Below, piece after piece: positions 8,861 through 18,500 of a stretch of 56,649 nt of DNA (the stretch's first letter is position 1; each line of letters starts with the position of its first letter). Where the stretch lies: NCBI GenBank assembly GCA_027437055.1, contig DAIAOV010000007.1, positions 1 through 56,649 on the forward strand, given 5' to 3'. Below the pieces are notes generated by a model. That model did not search any database, was not told the DNA's origin, and saw only the letters and a program-made list of their open reading frames with translations. The stretch comes from Legionella sp. GTDB taxonomy: Bacteria; Pseudomonadota; Gammaproteobacteria; Legionellales; Legionellaceae. The position numbers were made by a program, and so were the translations under genes.

Positions 8861-8972
8861 GACGGAAAACAGCTTAAGTCAATGGTCGTAGTGCTGAATG
8901 TCCTTATCTTCGAAAAGGACAAATGTTTGTGGGATAATGTGTTAAACAACATTAATTGATTTGGATTTAAAA

Positions 8973-9929
8973 ATGGCAAGAATATTAGTTACTGGTGCTA
9001 CAGGGTTTGTAGGACGAAGCTTAGTTCCTGCTCTTGTTGGTGCCGGACATCAAGTTCGTTGCGCAGTAACTCGAACAGTTGATTGTCTCCAGGCAGAGCA
9101 AGTACTGGTTGATAAGTTAGAAAATCAAATGGACTGGAGCGAGGTGCTACACGATATTGATGTGGTAATTCATCTCGCCGCTCGAGTTCATATCATGCAA
9201 GAAAAATCTAAATCTGCATTGGATGATTATTGTAAGGTCAATAGTCTCGCCACAAAAAATTTAGCAGAGCAAGCAGCTAAGCTTCAGGTTAAACGATTTA
9301 TATTTTTGAGTTCTATTAAGGTCAATGGTGAGTTCACTGAGGAAGGGCTGCCTTTTACAGAAGAGAGCATTGCTAAGCCCGAAGATCCTTATGGTCAGAG
9401 TAAATTAAATGCAGAGCACTATTTGTATTCTATAAGTCAAAATAGTGATATGCAGGTTGTTATACTAAGGCCGCCGTTGATTTATGGAGCGGGAGTAAAA
9501 GCTAATTTCTTAAAAATGTTACAATTAGTCGATAAGCGCTTGCCTTTGCCATTTGGGAAAATCGAAAATAAACGCAGTTTTATTTATATCGATAATTTAA
9601 TTTCAGCAATTTGTACTGTTATAGATGCTCCTAATGCAGCAAATCAGACTTATTTGGTTGCTGATGATCATTCGTTATCTTTGACTAATTTATTGCAAGT
9701 AATCGGTAAGGAAATGAATGTCAAATTAAAATTAATTCCTGTACCTGCCAATTTATTAATGTGGATTTTAAAATTGTTTGGCTTGAATGGCCTAAAAACC
9801 AGACTTTTAGGTTCTTTAGAAGTGAGTAATAACAAGATAAAATCACAATTAGGCTGGAATCCTCCTGTCAGCTCCAGTGAGGGCTTAGCTAGGACTGTCA
9901 AGTGGTATAAACATGAATCTAATTCTTAG
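8973..9929 (+). CDS. NAD-dependent sugar epimerase/reductase (WbpV/WreQ/Gne-like)
   Basis: A 318-residue extended short-chain dehydrogenase. It has the N-terminal Rossmann motif GATGFVG (residues 7-13), a Ser before SSIKVNG, and the catalytic YGQSK (YxxxK). Homologues next to an initiating glycosyl-1-phosphate transferase are UDP-GlcNAc C4-epimerases or 4-keto reductases that make UDP-QuiNAc; QuiNAc is known in the outer core of L. pneumophila LPS. The ATG at 8973 is chosen over the in-frame TTG at 8961 because the Rossmann strand begins right after it. It overlaps the next gene by 17 bases, indicating a two-gene unit. Exact sugar inferred. Confidence 0.82.
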   Translation: MARILVTGATGFVGRSLVPALVGAGHQVRCAVTRTVDCLQAEQVLVDKLENQMDWSEVLHDIDVVIHLAARVHIMQEKSKSALDDYCKVNSLATKNLAEQAAKLQVKRFIFLSSIKVNGEFTEEGLPFTEESIAKPEDPYGQSKLNAEHYLYSISQNSDMQVVILRPPLIYGAGVKANFLKMLQLVDKRLPLPFGKIENKRSFIYIDNLISAICTVIDAPNAANQTYLVADDHSLSLTNLLQVIGKEMNVKLKLIPVPANLLMWILKLFGLNGLKTRLLGSLEVSNNKIKSQLGWNPPVSSSEGLARTVKWYKHESNS

Positions 9930-10932
9930 TGTTTTTTTTATTCTAATTTCTGCGGTATTAACTAAATTATTTTGTGTTTTTGCGCAGAATACTAGCTTAA
10001 TGGATCAACCCAATGAACGCTCATTGCATTTGAAGCCAACCATACGCGGCGGGGGGGTAATTTTTATTGGTTTACCACTTATCGCATTACCCTTTCTTTG
10101 TGAGTTAACAAAGACGCCATTTAGTGAGTTTTATGTACTGGTAGTGAGTAGTATTTTGCTTGCTATGGTGAGCTTCTTAGATGACTTATATAATTTAACG
10201 GTGAAAGCCAGATTTTGGGTTCAAGTCTTGGTTGCATTATTAGTATCGTTATTTATGAGGCCTGATCAGCTGGATTTTGTTCTTTTTACAGTGACGAATC
10301 AATACCTTATTGCCCCATTTTTATTTGTTGCCGTACTTTGGGCAATCAATCATTTTAACTTCATGGACGGTCTGGATGGTTTTTGCGCTTCACAAGCAAT
10401 GTTCCTATTTGCTGCCTACGCCCTCCTGTTTGGAATATGTAGTGCGGTAGCGTATCAAACTTTTTGTCTGATTTTCATTTGCAGCCTGATAGGATTTTTA
10501 ATTTTTAACTTTCCTCCTGCAAAATTATTTATGGGAGATGTTGGCAGCGCTACCTTAGGATTAATTATTTTTTGCGTCGCTTTAATAGCTCAACAAAAAT
10601 ATCAAGTGCCCATTTTATTTTGGCTGATGTTGAATTGCTTGTTTTTATTTGATGCAACAATAACTTTGCTTAGAAGAATGATAAAGAAAGAAAAATGGTC
10701 TACACCGCATAGAAAGCATGCCTATCAACGTTTGAAACAGTTCGGTTTGAGTGCTCGTACTATTTTATTAGGTCAATTAATTATCAATAGCATATTTTTA
10801 GTTTTAGTTTTATTATCGTACCTCAAAATGGAGTACATAGGATGGGCTGTATTATTTCAATTGGGCTTTATGTTTTTGATTTATTATGCAGTTGAAGGGC
10901 TTTTTCCTATGTTTCAGGAAGTCAGATCTTAA
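9913..10932 (+). CDS. Undecaprenyl-phosphate sugar-1-phosphate transferase (WbpL/WecA family)
   Basis: A 339-residue polytopic protein of the MraY/WecA family, which transfers HexNAc-1-phosphate from UDP-sugar to undecaprenyl phosphate and so starts an O-unit on the inner membrane. Visible family features: DQPNERSLHLKPTIRGGG in the first cytoplasmic loop, SFLDDLYNL (the Mg-binding DD pair), NHFNFMDGLDG (N-x-x-N-x-x-D-G), FMGDVGSATLG, and a late HRKHAYQRL loop. About 10-11 membrane spans. Overlap with the upstream epimerase suggests the pair makes and loads the same sugar. This is the only initiating transferase seen in the locus. Confidence 0.9.
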   Translation: MNLILSVFFILISAVLTKLFCVFAQNTSLMDQPNERSLHLKPTIRGGGVIFIGLPLIALPFLCELTKTPFSEFYVLVVSSILLAMVSFLDDLYNLTVKARFWVQVLVALLVSLFMRPDQLDFVLFTVTNQYLIAPFLFVAVLWAINHFNFMDGLDGFCASQAMFLFAAYALLFGICSAVAYQTFCLIFICSLIGFLIFNFPPAKLFMGDVGSATLGLIIFCVALIAQQKYQVPILFWLMLNCLFLFDATITLLRRMIKKEKWSTPHRKHAYQRLKQFGLSARTILLGQLIINSIFLVLVLLSYLKMEYIGWAVLFQLGFMFLIYYAVEGLFPMFQEVRS

Positions 10933-10964
10933 GATATTAAATCGAGGGCTTTACTCATTGCTCT

Positions 10965-11021
10965 ACCATTAAGTGATGCATTTTCGTCGTCATCGCTAGG
11001 CTAGAGATGACATTTAATGGT
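10965..11021. repeat. Nested inverted repeat downstream of the sugar-1-phosphate transferase
   Basis: An outer pair ACCATTAA (10965-10972)/TTAATGGT (11014-11021) encloses GTCATC (10989-10994)/GATGAC (11006-11011). No T-tract follows, so it is a weak terminator candidate or a small palindromic insertion. The remaining gap to csrA (to about 11400) is very AT-rich and shows no gene. Confidence 0.45.
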
Positions 11022-11411
11022 ACTGATGGCTAGAAAAATGGTTAGAGTAAGCTCAATAGTTACGAGCTCAAATGGGAGATAGTAAAAAAATTTTTTTGAA
11101 TAATTATTTTGTAGTTTAATATAAGAGGGCGCGATTTATAATTTTTTGCTAACAATCATGGATTCATAAAGTCGAATTGTATTTTATTGATTTTATTGAT
11201 ATATTTTTTTTAGAAAAATAATAATAAAGTATTTTCGGGGAAGTGACTTGAGTGTTTATACTCAAAATTTCCTTTGTGGGGCAGTTGTTTTTTGTAAATT
11301 AAAAAAAGTAAATCTCCATTTTCTTAATACTCTGTTAATAATCTGCGTGTAAAATATACATTCAAGCAATAAGTTTGAAAATTTTTGTTCATTTTGTGGT
11401 TGCTAAGAACA

Positions 11412-11464
11412 CCATGGAAGTTCTATGGAGAAGGAGGCGGCTACTTTGTTAGGGAGATTAAGTC
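11412..11464 (+). promoter_or_regulatory. GGA-rich csrA leader, probable CsrA autoregulation site
   Basis: Four GGA motifs fall in the 50 bases before the csrA start (11416-11418, 11427-11429, 11433-11435, 11453-11455), including ATGGAAG, ATGGAG, AAGGAGG and AGGGAG. The last is the likely ribosome-binding site. CsrA dimers bind GGA in loops, often overlapping the ribosome-binding site, and csrA autoregulation is known in other bacteria. Autoregulation here is inferred. Confidence 0.5.
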
Positions 11465-11662
11465 ATGTTGATATTGACTCGACGTATAGGTGAAACACTA
11501 ATCATTGGTGATGACGTTAATATAACTGTATTAGGTGTAAAGGGTAACCAGGTTCGTCTTGGTATTAATGCACCGAAAGATGTATCTGTTCATCGTGAAG
11601 AAATTTATTTACGCATACAACAAGAGAAAGAATCGGACGACTCAGAAGAAACAGCAGTATAA
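11465..11662 (+). CDS. csrA: Carbon storage regulator CsrA
   Basis: A 65-residue RNA-binding regulator matching CsrA almost throughout: it opens [17 protein letters not shown], continues [12 protein letters not shown], and has the RNA-contacting [11 protein letters not shown] helix. The C-terminal tail is acidic (ESDDSEE). In Legionella, CsrA represses transmissive-phase genes and is antagonised by RsmY/RsmZ RNAs. A csrA beside the LPS locus fits the arrangement in L. pneumophila. It is monocistronic, flanked by gene-free gaps of about 530 and 710 bases. Confidence 0.96.
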   Translation: MLILTRRIGETLIIGDDVNITVLGVKGNQVRLGINAPKDVSVHREEIYLRIQQEKESDDSEETAV

Positions 11663-12375
11663 ATCGAATTTCTCGCAGATCATCCAGTTCCGAGCACCTA
11701 ATCATGCTCGGGACGAACCAAAACTTCCTATCTTAGAATTTATCTTTTCTCGCACTTCATAAAATAATCGTAAGCCTTCACATAAGAGCGTCAACATCAG
11801 GATTTTGAGTTAACAGGTAGATTGGTGCTAAGTATAATGCAGCCCAACAAAATTGCTCAGACGTACTGCACTAAGTATAAGATAAACAGCGTTACAAAAG
11901 TCCCGCTTACTTACGTGCGCGGATCGGATAAAAAGTTATATAATCTAGTCTGCAATTAAAAATCCGATCTGTGACTGTAAGGGAGCGGATATTGAGGGCG
12001 GTCGCATTGCAATAGGCAAAATTAATAACTGTTCAACCAGAATCTCTCTTAAATTGGCGTCATTACGCTCACGGTATATATCTTTCAAAGTTGCCACGCT
12101 CAATCAACTTATACTAGAATGCAAGCCGATTAAAAGTTGGATTGCGTGACAGTTCATTTCAATTCGTCTGGACAACGTTTTCTGACACTAACTAACGTGG
12201 GTTCGACATCAATGGCATGGAAATGTCGTTTATGTTGCTAAATGAACGTTATCCCGTAAAATGCATAACATTTATACGTGATCTAGTTCCAAATAAAAGC
12301 AGTTCGGTGAAAAAATTTATTTTATTTTTTATACCGAACTCACGTTAACTATTAAAATAAAAGAGTGTAGCAATC
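11663..12375. other. 713-base gene-free region with palindromes
   Basis: No convincing gene. One inverted repeat spans about 11899-11990: CGGATCGGAT near 11920-11930 against ATCCGATCTG near 11962-11971, with outer TCCCGCTTAC and GTAAGGGAGCGGA segments. A block at 12027-12072 (TAACTGTTCA, then CTTAAATTGGCGTCATTACG) resembles a decayed copy of the dispersed palindromic repeat family. A hairpin GTTCGGT/ACCGAAC lies around 12300-12340, shortly before the next gene. Promoters for the sugar operon must lie here but no clear box was found. Confidence 0.5.
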
Positions 12376-13680
12376 ATGTTAGATAGTTTTTTGGAAAAAG
12401 TTAAAAGCAAAGAAGCAATAATCGGTATTGTTGGCTTAGGATACGTTGGCCTTCCCTTGATGCTACGTTTTGCAGAAGTTGGTTTTAGAGTTATTGGTAT
12501 CGATATAGACGGGCGCAAAAATGAACTACTCATGCAAGGTCAATCTTATATCCAACACATTTCCTCTGAAAGTATTGCCGCAGTAAAAAGTAGAATTACT
12601 GCTACTGCAGATTTTTCCCAAAGTCGTGAGTGCGATGCATTAATCCTATGTGTTCCCACTCCACTGAATAAGTTTCGTGAGCCAGATTTAAGTTTTGTCC
12701 TCAATACCATGGACTCGTTAGTACCGTATTTAAGAGCTGGCCAATTGGTTTCATTAGAAAGTACAACCTATCCTGGAACGACTGAAGAAGAATTAAAACC
12801 ACGAGCAGAAAGTACTGGGCTTATTGTCGGCCAAGATATATTTCTTACTTATTCTCCAGAGAGAGAAGACCCAGGCAATCCTCATTTTACAACAGCGACT
12901 ATTCCCAAAGTCTGTGGGGGGGATACAGAAAATTGCTCTATAGCAGGACAAGCTCTTTATTCAGCAGTGATTGATACAGTAGTTAAAGTTTCTTCAACTA
13001 AAATAGCTGAAATGACTAAATTATTGGAAAATATTCATCGCTCAGTGAACATTGGTTTGGTTAATGAGATGAAAATTCTTGCTGATAAAATGTCCATTGA
13101 TATCCATGAAGTCATTGATGCTGCTGCCACCAAACCTTTTGGTTTTGTTCCTTATTATCCAGGGCCAGGTATTGGTGGACACTGCATACCCATCGATCCT
13201 TTTTACTTAACGTGGAAGGCACGAGAATATGGCCTGCATACTCGTTTCATTGAATTAGCTGGAGAAATCAATAGCAGTATGCCTGATTGGGTGGTTGATA
13301 AAGTCGCTGCGGCCTTAAATCAAAAAGAACGCTCTATTAAAAACAGCAAAATCTTAGTCTTAGGAATCGCTTATAAGCGCAATATTGATGATATGCGTGA
13401 GTCCCCCTCGGTGAGAATCATGGAGTTGCTGCGTGATAAAGGGGCAATAGTTTCTTATTCTGATCCTCATGTACCTTCATTTCCAAAAATGCGTGAGCAT
13501 CACTTTGAATTAGATAGTGTGTCTTTAAATGCAGAAACTATTAGTGGTTATGATTGTGTAGTACTTGCTACGGCACATCATGATTTTAATTATGACTTAA
13601 TTGCTAAGCATGCTCAGCTAATTGTTGATACTCGATCAGGATTCAAACAATACAAACAAGATAATATTGTGAGTGCTTAA
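12376..13680 (+). CDS. wbpA: UDP-N-acetylglucosamine 6-dehydrogenase (WbpA-like)
   Basis: A 434-residue nucleotide-sugar dehydrogenase that oxidises C6 of UDP-GlcNAc to the uronic acid using NAD+. The N-terminal motif [12 protein letters not shown] binds NAD. The central catalytic segment [13 protein letters not shown] holds the nucleophilic Cys, and the C-terminal UDP-binding domain contains [16 protein letters not shown]. Similarity of pattern is to WbpA/WbpO rather than UDP-glucose dehydrogenase, and the next two genes match WbpB and WbpD. It starts the second operon of the locus; the ribosome-binding site is weak. Confidence 0.88.
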   Translation: MLDSFLEKVKSKEAIIGIVGLGYVGLPLMLRFAEVGFRVIGIDIDGRKNELLMQGQSYIQHISSESIAAVKSRITATADFSQSRECDALILCVPTPLNKFREPDLSFVLNTMDSLVPYLRAGQLVSLESTTYPGTTEEELKPRAESTGLIVGQDIFLTYSPEREDPGNPHFTTATIPKVCGGDTENCSIAGQALYSAVIDTVVKVSSTKIAEMTKLLENIHRSVNIGLVNEMKILADKMSIDIHEVIDAAATKPFGFVPYYPGPGIGGHCIPIDPFYLTWKAREYGLHTRFIELAGEINSSMPDWVVDKVAAALNQKERSIKNSKILVLGIAYKRNIDDMRESPSVRIMELLRDKGAIVSYSDPHVPSFPKMREHHFELDSVSLNAETISGYDCVVLATAHHDFNYDLIAKHAQLIVDTRSGFKQYKQDNIVSA

Positions 13681-13682
13681 AA

Positions 13683-14744
13683 ATGAGTAAAACTCCATGG
13701 ATAATTAATGATCGTAAAATTAAGATTGCTTTAGTTGGTTGTGGGCGAATTTCAAAAAACCATTTCCAGGCGATAGAAGCTCACAGCGATCGTTTGATGC
13801 TTACTGCCGTGTGTGACATCGAGCCGAATGCATTGCAAAATGCAACGTCACAATACAGTGTTGATGGCTATGACAATATTGATACCATGTTGCACTACTG
13901 TGATGCAGATATCGTTACCTTGTGCACACCCAGTGGTTTGCACCCTATGCAAACGATTAAGGTCGCTCAATCTGGCCGCCATGTTTTAACTGAGAAACCC
14001 ATGGCTACTCGTTGGCAAGATGGACTAGACATGATTAAAGCCTGCGATGCAGCTGCAGTGCGTTTATTTGTTGTCAAACAAAATCGATTGAATGCTACTT
14101 TGCAATTATTAAAAAAAGCGGTTGATCAAGGCCGCTTTGGTAAAATTTATATGGCTAACATTAATGTATTCTGGACTCGTCCTCAGGAATACTATGATCA
14201 GGCTGTTTGGCGAGGCACTTGGGAGTTTGATGGTGGGGCCTTTATGAATCAGGCAAGTCATTATATTGACTTGATCCATTGGCTTCTGGGGCCCGTGGAA
14301 TCGGTACATGCGATGATGGGAACTTTAGCCAGAAATGTTGAGACTGAAGACAGTGGGGTGATGAACATTCGTTGGCGAAATGGTGCCATGGGCTCTGTAA
14401 ATGTGACCATGTTAACCTATCCTAAGAATTTTGAGGGCTCAATTACTATTTTGGGCGAGAAAGGAACCGTGCGTATTGGTGGCGTAGCGGTCAATGAAAT
14501 TCAGCATTGGGAGTTTGCCGACAAACAGCCAGAGGATGAACAGATTAGTAAAGCCAATTATCAAACAACATCTGTGTATGGCTATGGTCATCCACTGTAC
14601 TATGACAATGTAATCAATAGCTTACAAGGAAAGGAGCTGCCCATAACTGATGGCCGTGAAGGATTAACCTCACTAGAGTTACTGATTGCGGCCTATCGTT
14701 CTGCTCGTGAAAATAAAACAATACATTTACCTTTGGAGCTTTAA
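13683..14744 (+). CDS. wbpB: Gfo/Idh/MocA oxidoreductase, WbpB/WlbA-like UDP-GlcNAcA 3-dehydrogenase
   Basis: A 353-residue NAD-dependent oxidoreductase with the Rossmann motif [12 protein letters not shown] near residue 17 and the Gfo/Idh/MocA signature EKPMA, plus a C-terminal sheet domain ([17 protein letters not shown]). WlbA/WbpB oxidises C3 of UDP-GlcNAcA to the 3-keto sugar that an aminotransferase (WbpE/WlbC) then aminates. It starts 3 bases after wbpA and is followed 3 bases later by the acetyltransferase. The expected aminotransferase gene is missing between them. Confidence 0.87.
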   Translation: MSKTPWIINDRKIKIALVGCGRISKNHFQAIEAHSDRLMLTAVCDIEPNALQNATSQYSVDGYDNIDTMLHYCDADIVTLCTPSGLHPMQTIKVAQSGRHVLTEKPMATRWQDGLDMIKACDAAAVRLFVVKQNRLNATLQLLKKAVDQGRFGKIYMANINVFWTRPQEYYDQAVWRGTWEFDGGAFMNQASHYIDLIHWLLGPVESVHAMMGTLARNVETEDSGVMNIRWRNGAMGSVNVTMLTYPKNFEGSITILGEKGTVRIGGVAVNEIQHWEFADKQPEDEQISKANYQTTSVYGYGHPLYYDNVINSLQGKELPITDGREGLTSLELLIAAYRSARENKTIHLPLEL

Positions 14745-14746
14745 TC

Positions 14747-15331
14747 ATGGCATATAAAGCACATGAAACGGCAATTATCGATAATGGAGCTGTCATTGGT
14801 GAGGATACCAGTATATGGCACTGGGTTCATATTAGCTCTGGGGCTCGTATTGGTGAGGGTTGTTCTTTAGGACAAAATGTCTATGTAGCTAGCAATGTCG
14901 TTATTGGTAATAATGTCAAAATACAAAATAATGTTTCTGTGTATGACAATGTCACTCTTGAAGATGACGTATTTTGTGGTCCGAGTATGGTGTTTACCAA
15001 TGTTTATAATCCTCGCTCTGCGGTAACACGCAAACATGAATACCGAGATACCGTAGTAAAACGTGGGGCCACATTAGGAGCAAACTGTACCATAGTATGT
15101 GGTGTGACCATAGGCGAATATGCCTTTATTGGTGCAGGTGCTGTTGTCAATGAAAATGTTCCAGCCTATGCATTGATGGTTGGTGTTCCTGCCCGTCAGA
15201 TAGGTTGGATGAGTCGCTTTGGTGAGCGCCTTGAGTTCAATCAGGAGGGGAGCTCTACTCTGCGCGCAGTGTGCAAAAGAACTGGCCAGGTTTATGTGAT
15301 GCATGAGGGCAATCACGTATCAGTAGAATGA
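14747..15331 (+). CDS. wbpD: Left-handed beta-helix N-acetyltransferase, WbpD/WlbB-like
   Basis: A 194-residue hexapeptide-repeat acetyltransferase. Repeats such as [23 protein letters not shown] and [13 protein letters not shown] form the beta-helix over residues 14-155, and [16 protein letters not shown] is typical of the WbpD/WlbB C-terminus. The family acetylates the 3-amino group of UDP-GlcNAc3NA to UDP-GlcNAc(3NAc)A using acetyl-CoA. Tight linkage to wbpA and wbpB supports this role. No WbpI-type 2-epimerase follows, so the product may stay in the gluco form. Confidence 0.87.
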   Translation: MAYKAHETAIIDNGAVIGEDTSIWHWVHISSGARIGEGCSLGQNVYVASNVVIGNNVKIQNNVSVYDNVTLEDDVFCGPSMVFTNVYNPRSAVTRKHEYRDTVVKRGATLGANCTIVCGVTIGEYAFIGAGAVVNENVPAYALMVGVPARQIGWMSRFGERLEFNQEGSSTLRAVCKRTGQVYVMHEGNHVSVE

Positions 15332-15354
15332 TGACCAATAACACGAATCATATT

Positions 15355-15395
15355 ATTGTGAGTCAATAATTGAATATATTAATTGTGAGTCAATA
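15355..15395 (+). repeat. Direct duplication of 14 bases with 27-base period across the wbuB start
   Basis: ATTGTGAGTCAATA occurs at 15355-15368 and again at 15382-15395. The second copy encodes residues inside the wbuB N-terminus (IVSQ); the first lies just upstream in the same frame but runs into TAA. The period is nine codons. Confidence 0.7.
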
Positions 15396-16614
15396 TTTTT
15401 GGCCAGAACCTTTCATGATAAATGATCTGGTTCTAAAGCTTAAAGAACTAGGTCATACAGTCACTGTTTATACCGGAAAACCCAATTATCCGGATGGAGA
15501 GGTCTACTCTGGTTATGTGAGTACTGGTGTGCAAGAAGAGATTTATGAGGGAGGTATCCCTGTTTATCGCATTCCTTTACGACCAAGAAAGAAAGGTGGG
15601 GGTAAAAACTTAGCCTTAAATTATTTGTCTTTTGTTTTTTCTGGGATAAAACACGCATTTCGTTTTTCCAAAAACAAAAAAATAGACATGATTTTTGTTT
15701 TTGCCATCTCACCAATTACAGCTGCTATTCCTGCTATTCTCATAAAATGGCTCACTAAATCACATCTGACTATTTGGGTGCAAGATCTCTGGCCTGAAAG
15801 CGTCGAAGCGACAGGGTTTATAAAAAATCGATTCTTATTGCGTTGTGTGGGCATATTAGTGCGAGGAATCTATTATTTTTCAGATACCTTACTAGCTCAA
15901 TCAAAGGCATTTATACCTCATATTTCTCGCTTGGCTCATCAAAGCAAGGTGGTTTATTATCCTAACTCTGTAATTGATAACTATAGTGTCAATGAAACAT
16001 CCTCAGTGGTTCCCCAAGATTTAGTACATTTATTAGAGACACAATTTTGTGTTGTTTTTGCTGGTAATATAGGAACAGCCCAAGCAGTGGAAACCATAAC
16101 TAAAGCCGCAGAACTCTTAAAAGACATCCCTGATTTGAAATTGATTTTGGTAGGCAGTGGCAGTAAAAGCGATTGGGTAAGAGAGCAAATTCAAGAGAAG
16201 AATATGAATAATTTAATTCTTGCTGGTCGCTATCCTTCTTCTGAAATGCCGTTTATTTTCTCTAGAGCTTCTGCCTTATTAGTTAGTCTGAAACAAGATG
16301 AGATTTTTACTTACACTATTCCTTATAAAGTTCAGTCTTATTTAGCTTCAGGAAAGCCCATACTCGCCTCTTTAGATGGAGAGGGGACTCGGGTAGTCAA
16401 TGAAGCCGGTGCAGGGTTAACCTCTCCTGCGGAAGATGCAGAAAAACTGGCCAAAAACATAAAACATCTTTATCATTTACCTACTGAAGAACGAGATAAA
16501 ATGGGCAAAGCAGGTCGGGCTTACTTCTTGGAACATTTTGAAATGGGAAGTCAAAGTCAACGTTTAATCGATATATTTGCTGATAGGATCAATAAAAAGG
16601 GGAATTCGAGGTGA
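15370..16614 (+). CDS. wbuB: GT4 glycosyltransferase, WbuB-like (L-FucNAc transferase)
   Basis: A 414-residue GT-B fold glycosyltransferase. N-terminal ILIVSQYFWPEPFMIND and the hydrophobic segment with WVQDLWPESVEATG are characteristic of WbuB-type transferases, and the C-terminal donor site contains GNIGTAQAVE and YTIPYKVQSYLASGKPILA. WbuB transfers N-acetyl-L-fucosamine onto a lipid-linked acceptor, and the next three genes make that donor. The start is a TTG at 15370 with no good ribosome-binding site. It overlaps fnlB by 4 bases (GTGA). Confidence 0.85.
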   Translation: MNILIVSQYFWPEPFMINDLVLKLKELGHTVTVYTGKPNYPDGEVYSGYVSTGVQEEIYEGGIPVYRIPLRPRKKGGGKNLALNYLSFVFSGIKHAFRFSKNKKIDMIFVFAISPITAAIPAILIKWLTKSHLTIWVQDLWPESVEATGFIKNRFLLRCVGILVRGIYYFSDTLLAQSKAFIPHISRLAHQSKVVYYPNSVIDNYSVNETSSVVPQDLVHLLETQFCVVFAGNIGTAQAVETITKAAELLKDIPDLKLILVGSGSKSDWVREQIQEKNMNNLILAGRYPSSEMPFIFSRASALLVSLKQDEIFTYTIPYKVQSYLASGKPILASLDGEGTRVVNEAGAGLTSPAEDAEKLAKNIKHLYHLPTEERDKMGKAGRAYFLEHFEMGSQSQRLIDIFADRINKKGNSR

Positions 16615-17486
16615 GAGTTTTAGTTTTAGGGGTAACTGGAATAATTGGACATGCCGTTTGGTGTTCACTACGAGAAAATGCCGATCTGGATGTATGGGGT
16701 ACTTTTCGAAGTCCAAATAAGTTGATCCATTTTCCTTCTAATACTCATACTCAATTAATTTGTGGTCTTGACGTGTTGAATCAAGACGAATTAATTAGTG
16801 CTTTTGAGCAGGTTAAACCCGATGTGGTGATCAATTGCATCGGTCTGATAAAGCAATTATCTAGTGCTAACGATCCCTTGGCCATTATTCCTATCAATGC
16901 TCTTTTCCCTCATAGACTGGCTAAAATTTGCGCCCTAACCCATGCTCGGTTGATCCATATGAGCACCGATTGTGTCTTTTCTGGGAAAAAAGGCTCTTAT
17001 GTAGAATCCGACCCCTCCGATGCTGAAGATTTATACGGCAAATCTAAATTTATTGGGGAGCTAACGCAATTACCCAATACGGTCACCCTTAGAACCTCAA
17101 CTATAGGGCATGAATTAAACAGTCGTTATGCGTTAATTGATTGGTTCCTTTCACAAAATGATAAGGTAAAAGGTTATGTGAATGCTATTTTTTCAGGATT
17201 GCCTACTATTGAACTAGGTAGGGTAATTAGAGATTATGTCATTCCTAATAGAGATCTAGTTGGTCTTTATCATGTATCAGCAAAGCCAATTGGCAAATAC
17301 GACCTATTGCAGATGGTTGCAGAGGTATACAACAAGAACATTATTATCGAACCGGACAGTAGTGTATTCATTGATAGGTCATTGTGTTCCAAGCGCTTTG
17401 AAGAGCAAACCGGTTATATTGCTCCTTCTTGGCCACAACTTATTGAACTCATGTATGAATCAAAGAAATTAATTGGAGCAGTATAA
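16611..17486 (+). CDS. fnlB: UDP-sugar 4-keto reductase FnlB/WbjC-like
   Basis: A 291-residue RmlD-type reductase starting at GTG overlapping the wbuB stop. It has the dinucleotide motif VLGVTGIIGHAV, STDCVFSG and the catalytic LYGKSK (YxxxK). FnlB/WbjC reduces the 4-keto intermediate made by FnlA to UDP-N-acetyl-L-pneumosamine, the substrate of FnlC. The next gene starts at the base following its stop codon. The order wbuB-fnlB-fnlA-fnlC leaves little doubt about the pathway. Confidence 0.87.
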   Translation: MRVLVLGVTGIIGHAVWCSLRENADLDVWGTFRSPNKLIHFPSNTHTQLICGLDVLNQDELISAFEQVKPDVVINCIGLIKQLSSANDPLAIIPINALFPHRLAKICALTHARLIHMSTDCVFSGKKGSYVESDPSDAEDLYGKSKFIGELTQLPNTVTLRTSTIGHELNSRYALIDWFLSQNDKVKGYVNAIFSGLPTIELGRVIRDYVIPNRDLVGLYHVSAKPIGKYDLLQMVAEVYNKNIIIEPDSSVFIDRSLCSKRFEEQTGYIAPSWPQLIELMYESKKLIGAV

Positions 17487-18500
17487 ATGTTTAATGACAA
17501 AGTTCTGATGATAACAGGAGGAACAGGTTCCTTTGGTCATACAGTGCTTAAACGATTTTTAAATTCTGATGTTAAAGAAATTCGTATTTTTAGTCGCGAT
17601 GAAAAAAAACAAGAAGACATGCGACTGGAGTTAAACAACGATAAAGTGAAGTTCTATATAGGTGATGTACGAGATTATTCCTCAATGCATGAGGCGATGA
17701 CAGGCGTTGATTTTGTTTTTCATGCTGCCGCTTTAAAACAGGTGCCTTCCTGTGAATTTTACCCTATGGAAGCAGTGCGTACTAATATTCTGGGAACAGA
17801 AAATGTGCTTAATGCTGGTATCGCTAATGGAGTGAAACGTATAGTTGTATTAAGTACTGATAAAGCAGTCTATCCCATCAACGCCATGGGCATTTCTAAG
17901 GCCATGGCTGAGAAAATTATGGTTGCTAAATCCTGTTTAACTACGTCTAAAGGCGAGACCATTATTTGCGCAACACGATATGGGAATGTCATGGCTTCAC
18001 GTGGCTCTGTCATTCCATTATTTCTTAAACAGATAAGAAATAAGGAGGAACTGACCATTACTGATCCTAACATGACTCGCTTTCTTATGTCTTTGGAAGA
18101 TTCCGTAGATTTAGTTCTTCATGCATTTCAACACGCCACCCCTGGGGATATTTTTGTCCAAAAAGCCCCTGCGTCAACTGTAGGTGATCTGGCTCAGGCA
18201 ATGATTGAGCTATTTAAGAGCGAGAGTAAAATACGAGTTATTGGTACCCGCCATGGGGAAAAGCTATATGAGTCTTTAGTGTCTAGAGAAGAAATGGCGA
18301 AAGCACAAGACATGGGCCGGTATTACAGAATTGTAGCGGATAATAGAGATCTTAATTATAAAAAATATTTTATTGAGGGAGAGGAAAGGGTATCTACCCT
18401 AGATGATTATACATCGCATAATACTCAGAGACTCAATATTGAAGAAATTAAACAAGTACTTTTAAAATTAGAATCAATTCAGGAGGCATTTGATGCTTAA
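17487..18500 (+). CDS. fnlA: UDP-GlcNAc 4,6-dehydratase/5-epimerase FnlA/WbjB (CapD-like)
   Basis: A 337-residue short-chain dehydrogenase of the CapD/FlaA1 family. It opens with MITGGTGSFGHTVLKRF (NAD site), then IFSRDEKKQEDMR (UDP-sugar contacts), and STDKAVYPINAMGISKAMAE, where the usual catalytic Tyr position is Met, a known trait of this subfamily. FnlA starts the UDP-L-FucNAc pathway from UDP-GlcNAc. It follows fnlB without a gap and overlaps fnlC by 8 bases; the AGGAGG within its last codons is the fnlC ribosome-binding site. Confidence 0.92.
   Translation: MFNDKVLMITGGTGSFGHTVLKRFLNSDVKEIRIFSRDEKKQEDMRLELNNDKVKFYIGDVRDYSSMHEAMTGVDFVFHAAALKQVPSCEFYPMEAVRTNILGTENVLNAGIANGVKRIVVLSTDKAVYPINAMGISKAMAEKIMVAKSCLTTSKGETIICATRYGNVMASRGSVIPLFLKQIRNKEELTITDPNMTRFLMSLEDSVDLVLHAFQHATPGDIFVQKAPASTVGDLAQAMIELFKSESKIRVIGTRHGEKLYESLVSREEMAKAQDMGRYYRIVADNRDLNYKKYFIEGEERVSTLDDYTSHNTQRLNIEEIKQVLLKLESIQEAFDA

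Noticed and set aside
9913-10932. Sugar-1-phosphate transferase as the cell-wall enzyme MraY
   Set aside because: The loop motifs and the paired epimerase in a polysaccharide locus fit WbpL/WecA; no mur genes are nearby.
11559-11762. 67-codon frame overlapping csrA
   Set aside because: Out-of-frame shadow of csrA extending into non-coding DNA.
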